NCBI RefSeq assembly: GCF_000017685.1
Contig: NC_010843.1
Coordinates: 62,001 to 126,000 of the forward strand
Reading direction: 5' to 3'
Origin: Leptospira biflexa serovar Patoc strain 'Patoc 1 (Paris)'
GTDB lineage: Bacteria; Spirochaetota; Leptospiria; Leptospirales; Leptospiraceae
DNA: 64,000 nt
Program-made: the position numbers and the translations under genes
The notes under the pieces: generated by a model
The model's database searches: none
What the model was told of the DNA's origin: nothing
What the model saw: only the letters and a program-made list of their open reading frames with translations
Part shown: in pieces, positions 63,272-64,000 of the stretch
How the letters are laid out: each line of letters begins with the position of its first letter
Numbering within the stretch: position 1 is the stretch's first letter

Positions 63272-64000
63272 TTAATGTTCTAAAGGATTCCCTTTTTCTT
63301 TTGGGGCAAGGAACTGGATGAACAAAAATAAGGTCGCAAGCGAACCATATGCAATTGGGAAATCCCAATTGGCAATATCCGTAAAACGATTTAAAATGGC
63401 ATTCCCTTTCAGTTCGTATGCATGAATCCATCCAACCATTGACAGTACTGCCGCAATGATGGCCCAAACACTTGCTTTCAACCATTCGCGTTCTAAAATA
63501 AAAACAACCATCGCTGCCCATATCATGGAAGTGATGAGAAATCCTTGAGAGAGAGAAAGTACACCTCCCAAAGCATAGGGAAGGAATGGTAGGTGTTCGG
63601 GAATGTCAGAAAGGGAAAAATGAATTTCCTTATTTGCGCCTAATTCTTGCAATACGCCTTGTAACTTTCCATCCAAAAAGAAAAAAACGTTTTGAATGAT
63701 GAGAACGGCCCATCCCGCAAATGCCGGGAGAAGTCCCACGACGACTGCTGGGGAATGGTGTTTCGGAATGGCTTGGAAGGCTTGGCTTGTGATGATGATC
63801 CCAATCCAAAGGACAATCGCCATTCCCGCTTCCACAGGAATGAGTGCTTGGATGAGGCCCATAAGTCCAAACAAACTCACGAGGGTCATAAAAACACCAG
63901 ATAACATCGAATAACTGTGTTTGGCTCCTAAGGCTTTCCAACCAGGATGGCCAATATAAATTGTTGTGGGAAAGGGAGAACCAAAAGCCGTACCCGCCAA
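63272..64000 (-). CDS. Purine/uracil-type (NCS2-like) permease, C-terminal part
   Basis: The frame is open to the window edge; 242 residues are visible, with about seven membrane helices. GTAFGSPFPTTIYIGHPGWK and ALGAKHSYSMLSGVFMTLVS resemble the xanthine/uracil/NCS2 permease group, and the many hydrophobic helices fit. The N-terminal half and the substrate are beyond the window. It is separated by 83 bp from htpX. The neighbouring apt would fit purine salvage, but this link is inferred. Confidence 0.65.
   Translation of the reverse strand: MAGTAFGSPFPTTIYIGHPGWKALGAKHSYSMLSGVFMTLVSLFGLMGLIQALIPVEAGMAIVLWIGIIITSQAFQAIPKHHSPAVVVGLLPAFAGWAVLIIQNVFFFLDGKLQGVLQELGANKEIHFSLSDIPEHLPFLPYALGGVLSLSQGFLITSMIWAAMVVFILEREWLKASVWAIIAAVLSMVGWIHAYELKGNAILNRFTDIANWDFPIAYGSLATLFLFIQFLAPKEKGNPLEH

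Overview
The window looks like chromosomal DNA of a spirochaete, most probably the genus Leptospira and perhaps its saprophytic branch. The assignment is an inference. It rests on the moderately low GC content, a DUF1574-family protein (a family I know from Leptospira), several spirochaete-style lipoboxes, a separate cheD, and the mixture of B12-dependent methylmalonyl-CoA mutase, PilZ, HDOD and two-component genes. I see no rRNA, tRNA, CRISPR array, insertion sequence or prophage. The only island-like piece is a small AT-rich HigBA toxin-antitoxin module near 8 kb, framed by a 12-bp inverted repeat.

Layout. 1-5219 (minus): gltD (cut by the window edge) and gltB, glutamate synthase, with a repeat-rich upstream region. 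5.4-8.8 kb: a membrane protein, a TPM-domain protein and higBA. 8.8-10.7 kb (minus): cheD, an HDOD protein and a shikimate kinase. 10.8-13 kb: a TraB-family protein, a small lipoprotein and a 13-cysteine Csp-type copper-storage protein. 13-16 kb: an alpha/beta hydrolase with an altered nucleophile and a histone-like tail, then UDP-glucose pyrophosphorylase between two small exported proteins. 16.1-19.9 kb (minus): a tight exbB-tonB-papain-like operon. 20-27.5 kb: a polytopic GT-C-like protein, an RND pump, PilZ, and a histidine kinase/response regulator pair. 27.8-33 kb (minus): meaB, mutB, mutA. 33.3-36.3 kb: YhhN, a ferritin-like protein with a histone-like tail, a DUF2505-like protein and an EamA transporter. 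36.3-39.2 kb (minus): an ECF sigma factor with its monooxygenase-like partner, a membrane protein, DUF302 behind a CsoR-like operator, and a thioredoxin-like protein.

39.4-43.9 kb is one overlapping plus-strand operon that joins speE and pyrF to an outer-membrane barrel and two lipoproteins, one with an HEGGH motif. 43.9-47.3 kb carries an FAD amine-oxidase-like enzyme, DUF1365 and a Cfa-family methyltransferase, a plausible lipid-modification pathway whose Cfa member lacks two bicarbonate-site residues. 47.4-50.9 kb holds an AHSA1 protein, a small acidic protein, DUF1574 and an M30-like lipoprotein peptidase. 50.9-57.6 kb is a surface-glycan cluster: nucleotidyltransferase-GT2 fusion, extended SDR, GT2, SGNH-like protein and GT-C-like membrane protein. 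57.5-60.5 kb (minus) encodes an HtrA-like protease followed at once by a paralogue without the catalytic His and Ser. A membrane HATPase is encoded divergently from a shared CATG. 61.7-64 kb (minus): apt, htpX and a purine/uracil-type permease cut by the window end.

A recurring theme is proteins of enzyme families whose catalytic residues are replaced: the papain-like protein, the hydrolase, the second HtrA-like protein, the SDR, the Cfa-like enzyme and the kinase ATP domain. The best candidates for an undescribed system are the ExbB-TonB-pseudopeptidase operon and the FAD/DUF1365/Cfa trio.
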